Shown piece by piece: positions 32,594 through 42,300 of a stretch of DNA of 64,000 bases. Each line of letters opens with the position of its first letter. Position 1 is the stretch's first letter. The stretch lies in contig NW_005198391.1 of NCBI RefSeq assembly GCF_000372725.1, positions 364,944 to 428,943 of the forward strand. The letters are read 5' to 3'. Source of the DNA: Emiliania huxleyi CCMP1516. Taxonomy: Eukaryota; Haptophyta; Isochrysidales; Noelaerhabdaceae. The position numbers and the translations under genes were made by a program. The notes beneath the pieces are model-generated. The model made no database searches and was not told where the DNA came from. It was given only the letters and a program-made list of their open reading frames with translations.

Positions 32594-33736
32594 TCACCTC
32601 GGGAAGCCGCCGACCACCCCCGTGTCCGGCGGGAAGAGGTCTCGTTGCACCTCTGATCGCTTCCTGCGCGGCGCGTCGGACGCCTGCTCCTGCTGCTGCT
32701 GCTGCTGCTGCTGTAGCTCTAGCGCGAGGTCGATCGAGTCCTGGGGTGCCACGAGGACGATGCTCCTGTGGCGATGGACAAGGTGGGTGGGTGCGTTGGC
32801 TCTTCCGCGCGGGATCGGCCCTCCTTCCCTAGAGTGGGTCTCTCTGCGCCTCCAGTCAAAGGCAGACTCGCACTCCATCTGCCACGCGAGCGAGCGCAAG
32901 TCGGAGACCTGCGCCGCGGGAAGGGCGTCGTCCGAGCCGCCGCTGGCGAGCCACGCCGCGCGAAAGTCGGAGCGGCGCAGAAACAGCGGCGTCAGCTCCT
33001 CCGCCTCGCCGCCGTCCGCGCCCGCGCCCTCGTCGGCCGGCGCCTTGAAGCGCAGCTCGTCGGAGCCAAAGAGCGGGACCGGCCCGCGCCGGCGGTTGGC
33101 CCGGCGCAGCATCGGCGGGGTGGGCGACTGCTCGAGCAGCTCGCTGACCGAACGCACCTCCTCCTCGCACGCCACCAGCCGCAGCTCCACCGCCGCCGTC
33201 GCTGCCGCTCCTGCCACTCTCCCACCCGCGGTGCCGGCAGTGCTGCTGCTGCCGCCGTCGGAGCGCACGGCGGTGCGCAAGCGATCGTACACGCCCTCTC
33301 GCTCGCGCGGCGCGTCCTCCGCTGACGCCCCCTCGTCGGGGGACGCAGCAGCGGCGGCTGACGGGGACCACTCGCTCAGTGCAAACGCCGTGCCGAGCGG
33401 CGTCGCCGCGAGGGTGAGAGGCGTCAGCGGGTTTGCGCGCTGCAGCTCGGCGAGAGCGCGGCGCGCGGCCGACGCGTCCAGGTAGAAGGGGCAGGCGAGC
33501 ACGCCGTCCTCGCCCGTGGTCGGCACCATCTCGCGGCTGCGCCCGACGACAGAGAAGCAGGGCACGCCGTCCAGCCGATCGATGACCTCCTGCTGCGAGA
33601 GCGGCCGGAACGGCACCGGAACGGGCGTGGCGAGGCGGACGTCCGCCCGCATGCAGCCTGGCTGGAGTGCTTTCTCAGGCGGAGGCCGGCGCGGCGGCGC
33701 CGCGGCCCATGCAAGCAGAGCGAGATGAGGGATCAT
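32594..33736 (-). CDS. Tic22-like plastid import protein (2 exons)
   Basis: Exons 33736-32850 and 32765-32594 join in phase (GC donor, GGAG^GCGCAG) to 352 residues. After an N-terminal targeting stretch, the Tic22 pattern is visible: I-D-R-L-x-G-V-P-C-F-S-V, a strand pair, CPFYLDASAARRALAEL, P-L-T-x-x-A-T-P-L-G-T-A-F-A-L; in the second half, PLFLRRSDFRAAW and IVLVAPQDSIDLALEL. Tic22 acts between the inner plastid envelopes during protein import. Long Ala/Ser-rich insertions and a run of eight Gln near the end are unusual. The start codon lies at the edge of a dispersed repeat insertion. Confidence 0.7.
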   Translation of the reverse strand: MIPHLALLAWAAAPPRRPPPEKALQPGCMRADVRLATPVPVPFRPLSQQEVIDRLDGVPCFSVVGRSREMVPTTGEDGVLACPFYLDASAARRALAELQRANPLTPLTLAATPLGTAFALSEWSPSAAAAASPDEGASAEDAPREREGVYDRLRTAVRSDGGSSSTAGTAGGRVAGAAATAAVELRLVACEEEVRSVSELLEQSPTPPMLRRANRRRGPVPLFGSDELRFKAPADEGAGADGGEAEELTPLFLRRSDFRAAWLASGGSDDALPAAQVSDLRSLAWQMECESAFDWRRRETHSREGGPIPRGRANAPTHLVHRHRSIVLVAPQDSIDLALELQQQQQQQQEQASDAPRRKRSEVQRDLFPPDTGVVGGFPR

Positions 33737-33909
33737 GCCTGCTCGCGGAAAAGAATGTATGCTCTCCACTCTCCTCTTGAGCACTTGAGCACTGGATAGG
33801 GTCGATTCCGCATGGTACGGGACCCCTCGATCGTCTCGCCCTCCCTCGCTGGTGTGCTCATTGGGGGGGGGCATAACAAACACGGTACAAGCAGAGCGAG
33901 ATGAGGGAA
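33711..33909. mobile_element. Dispersed repeat A with flanking 20-bp duplication
   Basis: About 150 bp (33733-33886) is flanked by the same 20 bases (AAGCAGAGCGAGATGAGGGA at about 33714 and 33890). The inner block has close copies at about 49037-49092 (inverted) and 55025-55140. The left duplicate is coding in the Tic22 signal region. Confidence 0.65.
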
Positions 33910-33965
33910 AGAATTAGACCTGCTGGAGCGCTGCACAGAGCATCTTCACTGACCACCAACGACAG

Positions 33966-34107
33966 GTGTGCGCCTACGCGCTCGTCTACGCGGAGAAGAA
34001 GAACGACGGCGAAGCGCCGTACTCGGTCTCCTTCACGGCGACGCAGAGCGGCGACGTCATCGTCCACCTGCACCCGCACTCCCAGCTCGCGCGCTGTCCG
34101 CCATGAG
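33966..34107 (+). pseudogene. Orphan exon-like fragment
   Basis: After a CAACGACAG acceptor-like site, a frame reads VCAYALVYAEKKNDGEAPYS and VSFTATQSGDVIVHLHPHSQ, then a stop. The composition is convincingly protein-like but no other exon or family is found. Likely the 3' end of a broken or displaced gene. Confidence 0.3.
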
Positions 34108-35075
34108 CGGCAGGCGCAGGCCACGGAGCCGCCTGCGAGCGCGAGCCCTGCGGCGCCGCCAGCCCCTGCCGGGCGCCAGCCTCCAGCCGCCTCTTACACG
34201 CGGCTGGCGCCCTCTCGCGGCAAAAGGGTCGAGCGAGCGGGCAGAGTCGCGATGTCCCTGCGCACCTGGGTGTTCGCCGCCTATATGCTCTATCCTGTGC
34301 CAAGACGGACGCGTTTTGACAATCAAAATCTACCTCAAAATTTGCGGCCGCCCCTCGAAATCAGCTGATCAAAATTTGCGATATGGCCCGGATCGAAACC
34401 TGTACTTTGGCCAAGTCACAAACTGCCTCGGGTTTTGGCTGCTGGCACTCTCGAGGCTATGCCTACACAGCCTCGCGCGCATGGGCAGTCAAGAGGGACC
34501 ATGCACCTTCTCACGACAGCGCCGGTGCCTCTCTCTTGGACCGGCAAACTTGGGGTGGTCTCGTGTGTATCACCAATGTGGGACCAGTGCGGCATCGCGC
34601 CATCGACAGCTCTGAACTGCGCCTCACCACTGACCGGGAAGGCCGCCAAGTGGGCCAGCACAGGTCGCACATTGTGGCAGCAGTCAGCAGTGCATGTCTG
34701 ATAGCTAGTGAGAGCAGCAGCGCGTCAGGGTCGCAGGGTCGGCTCGGGTGTCAAGCCCGCTCTCGCCCGGCCGGCCGCGTGCAGACGTCGGCGCTCGGCC
34801 TGTCTGCTGTCTGGAGTGATCTGTCGGCGGTCAGCACAACCGATCAGGTCGGAGTTTTCTTATGGCTGGAGGGTCTATCTGTATGTACTCCTCGAGATCT
34901 CTCCAAATCTCTGCCCTCTGATCAACCGTGATCATTCGGGAAGTCGGTGCTAGCTGAGACTAGCGGAGCCGGAGCCCCTTTCCGCACTGCTGCGCGGCGC
35001 ACGGTGCCTCCGGGGGCCCCCGCCTCCCCCCAGAGTTCTTCAACCTTCTGCGCTTTTGGCAGATCCCTGAGATGG
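34108..35075. other. No gene seen
   Basis: Short conflicting frames only. The right end is the 3' side of the molybdate transporter gene. Confidence 0.35.
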
Positions 35076-36452
35076 CTAGGGAGAGACGAGGCTGTTGTTG
35101 TCGTCGGAGTCGTGCCGCAGGGCTTGTAGCTCCAGGTTCTTCTTGTTCGTCCGCATGCCCGTGAGGGCGAAGGCCGAGGTCACCGCGACGGCCAGTATCG
35201 CCGTCGTCACGGCGAAGGTGGTCGAGATGCTGAAGTTCAGCAGGAGAGGCATCAGGACGATCACGTTCAGAGGCAGCCGGTAGAGGTTGTAGATGGTGGA
35301 CCGCATGTCCTCCGGCACGATGTCTCCCTTGAGAGTGCCCATCATCGGAAAGTAGAGCCCGACGCACGCCTCGAAGGCGAGGAATGCCACGAAGCGGACC
35401 TGGACGCTCTCGACGAGGTACACCGTCAGGTGGCACGCCATCGACACGGCCATCACCAGCGCGCCAATCTGCTCGGCCGAGAGCGTCTTTGCGAGGTACG
35501 AGTACACGCGCGTGCCGAGCAGGCAGAAGATCATAAAGCCGGTGAAGATGTGGCCGAAGGGCGGCACGGGCTGGTCGGGCTCCATGAGGCACGGCGTCCA
35601 GTTGAAGACGAAGATGAACATGGACGACTCGAAGGAGCTGCAGATCAGGCCGCACAGCAGGATCTTCTTGTCGTCGCAAATCGCGCCCACAGCCTTGCCA
35701 AAGCTGCCGCCGCTCTGCCCGTCGGACGCCCCGTAGTTCTCCGACCACTTCGTCGAGATGTAGATCATGCAGAGCACGAGCACCACATTGGCGAGGTCGA
35801 ACGGGGCAATGTACCCGCCGTAGTGCAGCCCGGCTCCGAGCTTTGTGAGCGGAGTGATGTTGGCTGCAACCTCTCCGAGCTGCCCGGCAGCGATCGCCGC
35901 CACGCTGCTCCCGAAATATGCGAGGGAGAACGTGTTGCCGAGCTGCTCGCCGTCGAAACCCTCGCGCTGCGACTCTGAGACGAGCCACGAGTCAAACACG
36001 CTGAAGAGCAGCGAGGTGGAGATACCGCCCAGGATGCGGCCCACCATCAGCACGCGGAAGAGGCCCCAGTGCTTGGTCAGGCAGTGACCAAAGTAGATGA
36101 CGCAGTACAGGATAGCGGACTGCCGCCGCCCCACCCTGTCGGCAAGCGAGCCCACCACAGTGCCTACCACAGCCGAGGCACCGAAGCCGCCGACGAAGAG
36201 GTAGCCGTTGTGCTCGCGGTCGATACCGTAGCCCTGGTAGAGGGCGTACACGAACGGGCCCTGGAGCCAGTCCGCCAGCATGGCGAGGAGGAACCCGGGC
36301 AGGTACAGCCGCTGGAAGCGAGCGAGCTTGTCCTGGCCACCAAAGAGGTTGCGTATGCCGTCGATCTGCTTGCGATCCGACAAGACGACGGCGAGTGCGG
36401 CCACGAGTCCCGCGACCAGGCTGCCGTAGATGAGGTTGTGCGGCAGCACCAT
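35076..36452 (-). CDS. Molybdate-anion transporter, MFSD5/MOT2 family
   Basis: One exon of 458 residues. MFS signature ADRVGRRQSAILYCVIYFGH follows the second helix; DWLQGPFVYALYQGYG, FDSWLVSESQREGF and FIFVFNWTPCLMEPDQPVPP are characteristic of the MFSD5/MOT2 group. About 12 membrane segments are visible. MOT2 of green algae takes up molybdate for molybdenum cofactor. The C-terminal tail is acidic and cytosolic. Lack of introns is unusual in this window. Confidence 0.92.
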   Translation of the reverse strand: MVLPHNLIYGSLVAGLVAALAVVLSDRKQIDGIRNLFGGQDKLARFQRLYLPGFLLAMLADWLQGPFVYALYQGYGIDREHNGYLFVGGFGASAVVGTVVGSLADRVGRRQSAILYCVIYFGHCLTKHWGLFRVLMVGRILGGISTSLLFSVFDSWLVSESQREGFDGEQLGNTFSLAYFGSSVAAIAAGQLGEVAANITPLTKLGAGLHYGGYIAPFDLANVVLVLCMIYISTKWSENYGASDGQSGGSFGKAVGAICDDKKILLCGLICSSFESSMFIFVFNWTPCLMEPDQPVPPFGHIFTGFMIFCLLGTRVYSYLAKTLSAEQIGALVMAVSMACHLTVYLVESVQVRFVAFLAFEACVGLYFPMMGTLKGDIVPEDMRSTIYNLYRLPLNVIVLMPLLLNFSISTTFAVTTAILAVAVTSAFALTGMRTNKKNLELQALRHDSDDNNSLVSP

Positions 36453-36716
36453 ATCGCGCTCAAGTGATCTTGCTTCTAGGGAGGATCCCTATCGGCGGGC
36501 CACAGCCAGCAAAAACGCCGTGCAGACGGGCGGAGTAATTCTTTTAACCCCTCTCCTACACCCACGAACCAAACAACAACCGGAGAAGCCAACAACAAAC
36601 CTAAAAGAACCGAGCTCTGTGTCTTGTGTGCCAACAACATACCTAAAACCGAAGGCAAAAAGAATTTCAGCCGGACTGGCACGGACTGGCACACACACCC
36701 GGCTTTGGCAAATGAT
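36453..36716. other. Upstream region of the MOT2 gene
   Basis: Purine/AC-rich stretch; a TTAATTCTTTT-like word lies near 36535. It probably contains the minus-strand promoter. Confidence 0.3.
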
Positions 36717-37023
36717 CGGAGTGGGAGTCAGAAATGTGGTCCTTGCGCGAGGGGAGCTCGATAGACTCGAGGGGCCAGGATACGCCGCGAGGAGGACGGA
36801 GTTGCGCCGAAAGGCAAAAGAAACCGCGAGAACAAGGGACCGGCAGGCGGCGGCGTCACAGGACGAGGCAGAAGAGAACGACGCGACAGAGGAGGAAATG
36901 ACAAGGGAGAGAACGACGAGAGTGGGACGACCGCGAGGTGGCATGAAGGTTGCAGCGAGAAGCGGCGAGAGACTGCGAAGAGAGATAGGAAGAGGCAGAC
37001 TCCCTAGGGTGGGCGACGGCTAG
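36717..37023 (+). mobile_element. Transposable-element debris: charged frame
   Basis: An open frame beginning MIGVGVRNVVLARGELDRL and ending in an Arg/Glu-rich tail. Its start resembles the minus-strand sequence near 48965-49005 (MIAVGVRRVVLAR), and repeat B follows its end. Most likely the 3' part of a dispersed element of undetermined family. Confidence 0.45.
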
Positions 37024-37036
37024 CGCACCACACACC

Positions 37037-37115
37037 TCTCCTTAAAATCCCTGTGTGGTGGCGGCGTGCCGTCCTCCCATCCCTCCCTTGGCTTGTCTGT
37101 TTTCTTTCTTTCTTT
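37037..37115 (+). repeat. Dispersed repeat B, copy 1
   Basis: CTCCTTAAAATCCCTGTGTG, then GGCGGCGTGCCGTCCTCCCA and a TTTCTTTCTTT run. Copies 2 and 3 lie near 43898 and 54118. Confidence 0.8.
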
Positions 37116-37210
37116 ACACACACCCGGCTCACCACAAAAAGGTCTGGGGCCGGCCGCGCTCTCCCGGCCGAGTTTAGCTCTACAGTGTGACATTCAATCA
37201 GGCGAGACGA

Positions 37211-38944
37211 ATGCACAGCTCGGGCCGAAATTTCTCTCTCCTACCAGTCGCCGAGGCTGCGCCCGTTCTGGCTGCGTGCGAGGTCTACGCACGCACAGCA
37301 GCGTCGGCTCCAGCCGCAGCCGTCTTCGACGCTCGGCGGCGCTTCATCCTCGATGCCGCCGGCGAGGGAGCGCCTGTGCCACCTCGCCTGTGGGAAGCCT
37401 ACGCAGCGTTTGCGGACTCAGTGAGGGAGCGGCAGATGCACGGCCTGGATCGCAAGCTCCACTGGTTCTTGTGCGTCCGTGCGCTCGGGTTGGAGGAGGC
37501 GTACGCGCCTGCCCTCGGGAGGGAGAGCTTCGAGGCCCGTCCGTGGCTCGGCTGTGTGGAGGTGTACATGGCGTGGCAGAGCGGCGCGGCGGCCGGTGTG
37601 CTCGCTTCCCTCGCCGCGGCCGGCCTACTCAGAGGCTCGGCTGGACAGCCGGTGCGCGACGAGGCGGAGGAGCAGCAGCAGCAGCAGCTTGCATGCTGGC
37701 TGAGCGCCTCGCTCACCGCGTTCGAGGCGTCCCTCGCGCTGGAGCAGGCGACGGAGCGAGGCGACGTGGCGCGGATGGAGGCGCTCCTGCAGCAGGGCAG
37801 CGCGCGGGTGGACGTGCCGTTGCTCGACTGGCCTCCGTCCGGCGACACGTGCCTGCACGTCGCGGCTGGCCGAGGACACGCGGCGGCGGTGGTACTGCTC
37901 CTCGAGCGGCAGGCGCAGGCCGACGCGCCGAACTACGAGGGCGCGTCCGCGCTGCACAGGGCGGCCGCCGCCGGCAGTGCGGAGACCGCGTCGCTGCTCC
38001 TCGGCGCCGGCGCAGCCGTGGGGGCAGCCACGAGCAGCGGGGCGACGGCGCTGCACCTGGCTGCTGGCGTGGGTCGGCTGGGCGTCGTGAAGCTCCTCCT
38101 TGCCCGAGGCGCCGACGCGCAGTCGATGGACCGGGACGGCTCCACGCCGCTCGAAGACGCACACCGCGCCACCTCCGACCCATGCTGCGGCGGCGACGCG
38201 CCGGGCATGCATTTCAGCGGCGTCATCTCGCTCCTCGAGACGCTGCGCAAGATGCCGGCCGACGCACGCCGCGCGGCGGCGGCGCGCTCGTGGGAGCTGC
38301 ACGCCGCCTCGGCGCTGCAGGACGCCGCCACCAGCGGCAACCTCTCTTCGCTCGCCCTCCTGCTCGCCAGCTACTCGGCCGACGTGGACGCCGTAGACTA
38401 CGACGGGACGACGGCGCTGCACGCCGCCGCCGAGGCCGAGGCAGAGGCCACCGTTTCGCTCGCGCTGCTGCTCAGCGCCGGCGCCGACGTTGGCGCCGCC
38501 GACCCCTACGGCAACACGCCGCTGCACGCCGCCGCTCGCTCGGGCGCCGTCGAGGCGGCGGAGATGCTCCTCTCGAGCGGCGCGGACTGGCGCGTCGCCA
38601 ACGTCGCCGGGAGGCGCGCGGTCGACGTGGCGCGGGCCGGCGGGCACGAGGGCGTGGTGGCGCTGCTGGAGAGGGAGGCGGCCGCGCCAGCCGCTGCACG
38701 AGACGGCGGCCGCGCGGCGCGGGTCGCGGCGGAGGCGGCGGCCAGCCTGCGGGCCGTCGGAGGGGCGCAGAGGGAGGGGTCGCCCGCCTCCGCCGGCCCC
38801 TACCTGATGCGGGCGCCAAGCGGCGGCGGCGGCCACGACGACGAGGCGTTGCGGCAGCCGATCTCGGTGTCCGGCTCGCAGCGACCGGTAGACTGGATCG
38901 TGTCCGAGGTTGAGGGGCTCCGAATCTTCGAGCCGGCCAGGTGA
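37211..38944 (+). CDS. Ankyrin-repeat protein
   Basis: One exon, 577 residues from the first ATG at 37211 (the open frame extends 24 bases further 5'). Residues about 1-165 form a helical region of unknown type. A Gln run (EEQQQQQL) precedes six or more ankyrin repeats with the usual G-x-T-x-L-H-x-A-A and L-L-x-x-G-A-x motifs (GDTCLHVAAGRGHA, GASALHRAAAAGS, GATALHLAAGVGR, GTTALHAAAEAEA, GNTPLHAAARSGA). The C-terminus is low complexity. Such repeats are protein-binding scaffolds; the partner cannot be told. Confidence 0.88.
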   Translation: MHSSGRNFSLLPVAEAAPVLAACEVYARTAASAPAAAVFDARRRFILDAAGEGAPVPPRLWEAYAAFADSVRERQMHGLDRKLHWFLCVRALGLEEAYAPALGRESFEARPWLGCVEVYMAWQSGAAAGVLASLAAAGLLRGSAGQPVRDEAEEQQQQQLACWLSASLTAFEASLALEQATERGDVARMEALLQQGSARVDVPLLDWPPSGDTCLHVAAGRGHAAAVVLLLERQAQADAPNYEGASALHRAAAAGSAETASLLLGAGAAVGAATSSGATALHLAAGVGRLGVVKLLLARGADAQSMDRDGSTPLEDAHRATSDPCCGGDAPGMHFSGVISLLETLRKMPADARRAAAARSWELHAASALQDAATSGNLSSLALLLASYSADVDAVDYDGTTALHAAAEAEAEATVSLALLLSAGADVGAADPYGNTPLHAAARSGAVEAAEMLLSSGADWRVANVAGRRAVDVARAGGHEGVVALLEREAAAPAAARDGGRAARVAAEAAASLRAVGGAQREGSPASAGPYLMRAPSGGGGHDDEALRQPISVSGSQRPVDWIVSEVEGLRIFEPAR

Positions 38945-39356
38945 GGCGGCAGGCGGCTGTGCGCTGTGCACGGAGTCTCAGTGTGCGCACGCAATATAGC
39001 CATTTTTTTTACTGATTCTGATTTTCGTTGAGAAAAAATCGGGAGTGGGGAGACGGCACCTCGGCTGTCGGCCACGGGCCACGGCGGAGCGCGGAGGAGA
39101 TCGTGCATCGTGGATCGAATGTTCGAGGAGGACCCGAGGTGTATTGCCGGTGTGTAGTAGGTAGAGTGTCTAGGGGTACTAGGACCCCCCGTTACCGTTC
39201 TGGCGAGTGCGGAGTGGCGTCTCTGCGCCGGGGCCGCCGGGGGGTGCGCGCGGTCTCTGGCGGCGACCGGCGTGGCGCGCGGTGCCGGTGTGTTCTACGT
39301 ATAGGTATACATTTTTTCTGTAGAATCTTACGCTCTAGAGCCGTGTACTGGTACAC
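38945..39356. other. Gap between convergent genes
   Basis: 3' flanks of the ankyrin and fusion genes. T-rich words near 39003 and 39310 may be part of 3' end signals. Confidence 0.4.
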
Positions 39357-42300
39357 TTACTCAGGGCCCGCAAAGGCGCCGCGGGAGAATCGCCCCGCCC
39401 TCCCCCTCCCCCTCCCCCCAAACGTGCTCCGATTCGCCGCCGCCCTCTCTCCGCCGGCACCACCGCGGGCCGGGCCGGTGCCGTTGGCCTGCCGCCGGAG
39501 CCCTCGCGGGGAGAAGGGGCCTCGCGCGGCGGTCGGCCCGCGGCTGACGCGATCCCACGGCGACGGGCGCGGGCAGCGCAGCCCAAACTGCTCGCAGAAG
39601 GAAGACGCGCCCTTTGCGGCGGGGAGGCGCGACAAGGCCTCCTCGATCGTCTCGACCGTAGCGACGCACTGGCGCGCAAAGAAGTGTTGCTGCACGCCCA
39701 GCTCGAGGGCGTCCTGCAGCGGCGTCGCGTTGCCCGAGCGCAGCTGCATCGCCACGCCGCGCACGACGGCGAGGTTGATCGAGCGGTTGAGCGCGGCGTC
39801 GCGCGCGCGCGCGATGCTCTTCGTGACGAGCTCGGGCAGCGTGACGTGTGTGTACTGCCAGGCGGCCTGCTTCTTGCAGTTGCAGTGGATCAGCCGCTGC
39901 GGCTCGTCGGGGTGGAACTGGAGCAAGTTACCCATCAGGCAGAGCCGGCCGTCCGCGTAGCCAGAGTCGCTCGTCTTGTCGCGCCGCCTGAGCAGGCCCA
40001 TCTCGCCCGCCGCGAGAGGCGAGACGCCGCACGAGAGGCCGCCCACCTATCCTCAAGCATGAGTCGCGATGAGTGGGTGTAAGGAAGGCCGCCCACCTAG
40101 CCCATGCCCCAACGAGCGATGTGAGTGGTGCATCACTGTCGATTGAGACGCCCGCACGAGAGGCCGCCCGCCAGCTCGCACGCCAGCCAGTACGTCTCCT
40201 TGTCTCCATATCTCCCCATACCTCCCCATATCTCCCCCTATCTCGGCGTACCAGCTCGCACGCCAGCCAGTACGTCTCCTTGTCGCCGTGCAGGTTGGCG
40301 TACATCTCGTGCCTGCTCGCGGTCGCGCGGGAGGCGTGAAGAGGCGCTTTTGCGCTCACAGGGGCGCGGGCTCGGGCCGTGGCTCGCGCCGGTAGCGCTC
40401 GTGCAGCGCGTAGAGCGTGCTGAGCAGCCGCGGAGAGCGCGACTTGGAGAGGAGCAGCACCGACGAGTCGATCTGGTGGTTGGACTCGCCCGACACGATC
40501 GGCGAGCGGATGAGGTCCTCGCTCGGCCGCCTGTTCACAGCTGGAGGTGTGAAGAGGAGCAGGGGAGCTAGAGGCGGATGAGGTCCTCGCTCGGCCGCCT
40601 GTTCACAGCTGGAGGTGTGAAGAGGAGCAGGGGAGCTAGAGGCGGATGAGGTCCTCGCTCGGCCGCCTGTTCACAGCTGGAGGTGTGAAGAGGAGCAGGG
40701 GAGCTAGAGGCGGATGAGGTCCTCGCTCGGCCGCCTGTTCACAGCTGGAGGTGTGAAGAGGAGCAGGGGAGCTAGAGGCGGATGAGGTCCTCGCTCGGCC
40801 GCCTGTTCACAGCTGGAGGTGTGAAGAGGAGCAGGGGAGCTAGAGGCGGATGAGGTCCTCGCTCGGCCGCCAAGGCCACGAGACGTCGATGTCGGGCAGG
40901 AAGCTCTGCGACGCCATCCGCTTGCGGATCAGGTGGCGGACGTAGCGGGAGGCGTCCTTGATGGGCTGGCCGCGCAGATGCCGCTGCAGCCGGTCGCGGA
41001 ACAGTAGCATCCCGCTCGCGTTGTAGCTCGCCGAGCGGAAGAGGTCAGTCGGGTCCGAGTAAAAGTGCGCCTGCGTGCGGGAGGGGGGAGGGGAGCAGGG
41101 CTCAGAGAGGGTGCGGAGGAGGGCGCCTGCGCTGCGCTCGAGGCGCGCGTCGTGGTCGACGAGCAGCACGTCGTCGAGCTCGGTCGCGAGCAGGGAGAGC
41201 GGCTTGCACATGTAGCCGCGCAGCTTGCCGATCTCGTCGGCCGCGAGGTGCGGGGAGAGCACGCCGCTCAAGTCGCGCGCGACGAGCGGCGTCGCCGAGG
41301 GGAAGGAGCGCAGGGTGGCGAGGTCGGCGTCGGAGAGCTCGCCCACGTGCCTGTTAGCATCAGCGATTCAGTCGTGCCTGCTCACTCTCAACACTCCGAG
41401 CTCTCCCACGCCGGCACACGCGCCAGAGCTCGAGTGGGAGGCGATTGCCCGCCCGCTGCAGCCGCTTGACCATCGCCAGGGTGGAGGCCAGGATGGGGGG
41501 GGCGGTGCACGAGATGATGCCGCGGCTGCCCGGCTGCGGCGCCACGGGCTGCCGCGCGCTAAAGAGGGGCTGCAGCTCGAGCGCAGCGCGGGAGCAGCGG
41601 CAGCGCGCAGACAGCTCGCGCAGCGCCGGCGTCGCGCCCCGCTGAACCCACTGCTTGACGGCGGCGGTGATGGCCGCCTGCTCGTCGTCCTTGCGGGCCG
41701 TCTTGATGCCCTGGATGGCGAGCGCCTTGTCGCCCACCACGCGCGCCGAGGAGAAGCACGCGCGGTAGGCGCGCGAGAGGACCCGCTCCTGATCACAAGC
41801 GAGCGGTGGGTCAGACTCACCCCTCACAAACCACGCGCGCGAGAGGAGACCCTCTCCGTGTCGAAGCGGGGCGGCGGCTCGAGGCCGGCCGGCTTGCTCA
41901 GCCGCTCGTGGAAGAGGCGCAGCGAAGACAGCCGCGACGACCAGCCGGCGGCGGCGGCGGAGTCCGTCGCGCCGCTCGAGGACTTGCTCGAGGACTTGCT
42001 CGAGGACTTGCTCGGGGTCGAGTGCGGCTCGAGCCAGCGGACGAGCGTGCGGACGGTGGCGTTGAAGGTTGCGTGCGCGAGCCTGTGTGCGCGCACAGCC
42101 GGAGGCGTGACGGTGTGCGGTGCCGGGCGGTCGCGGTGGCGGAGGGGCGTGTGAGCGCGAGCCAGTCGAGGCGGAGGGAGTAGGTCTGGGGCGAGCGGAC
42201 GAGCTCGTCGACGTCGAGCATCGTGCGCAGCGTGTTGTGCGCGCGCCGCGCCTCGACCTCGAGCCCCGCGCGCACGGGCAGCGCGTTGAGGCAGCGGTGG

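Noticed and set aside
37066-38913. 615-codon Arg-rich frame overlapping the ankyrin gene
   Set aside because: Out-of-frame reading of a GC-rich ankyrin gene; the ankyrin frame explains the conserved motifs.
40507-40870. Regular 68-bp repeats resembling a CRISPR array
   Set aside because: The units are identical end to end with no variable spacers and include exon sequence of the host gene.
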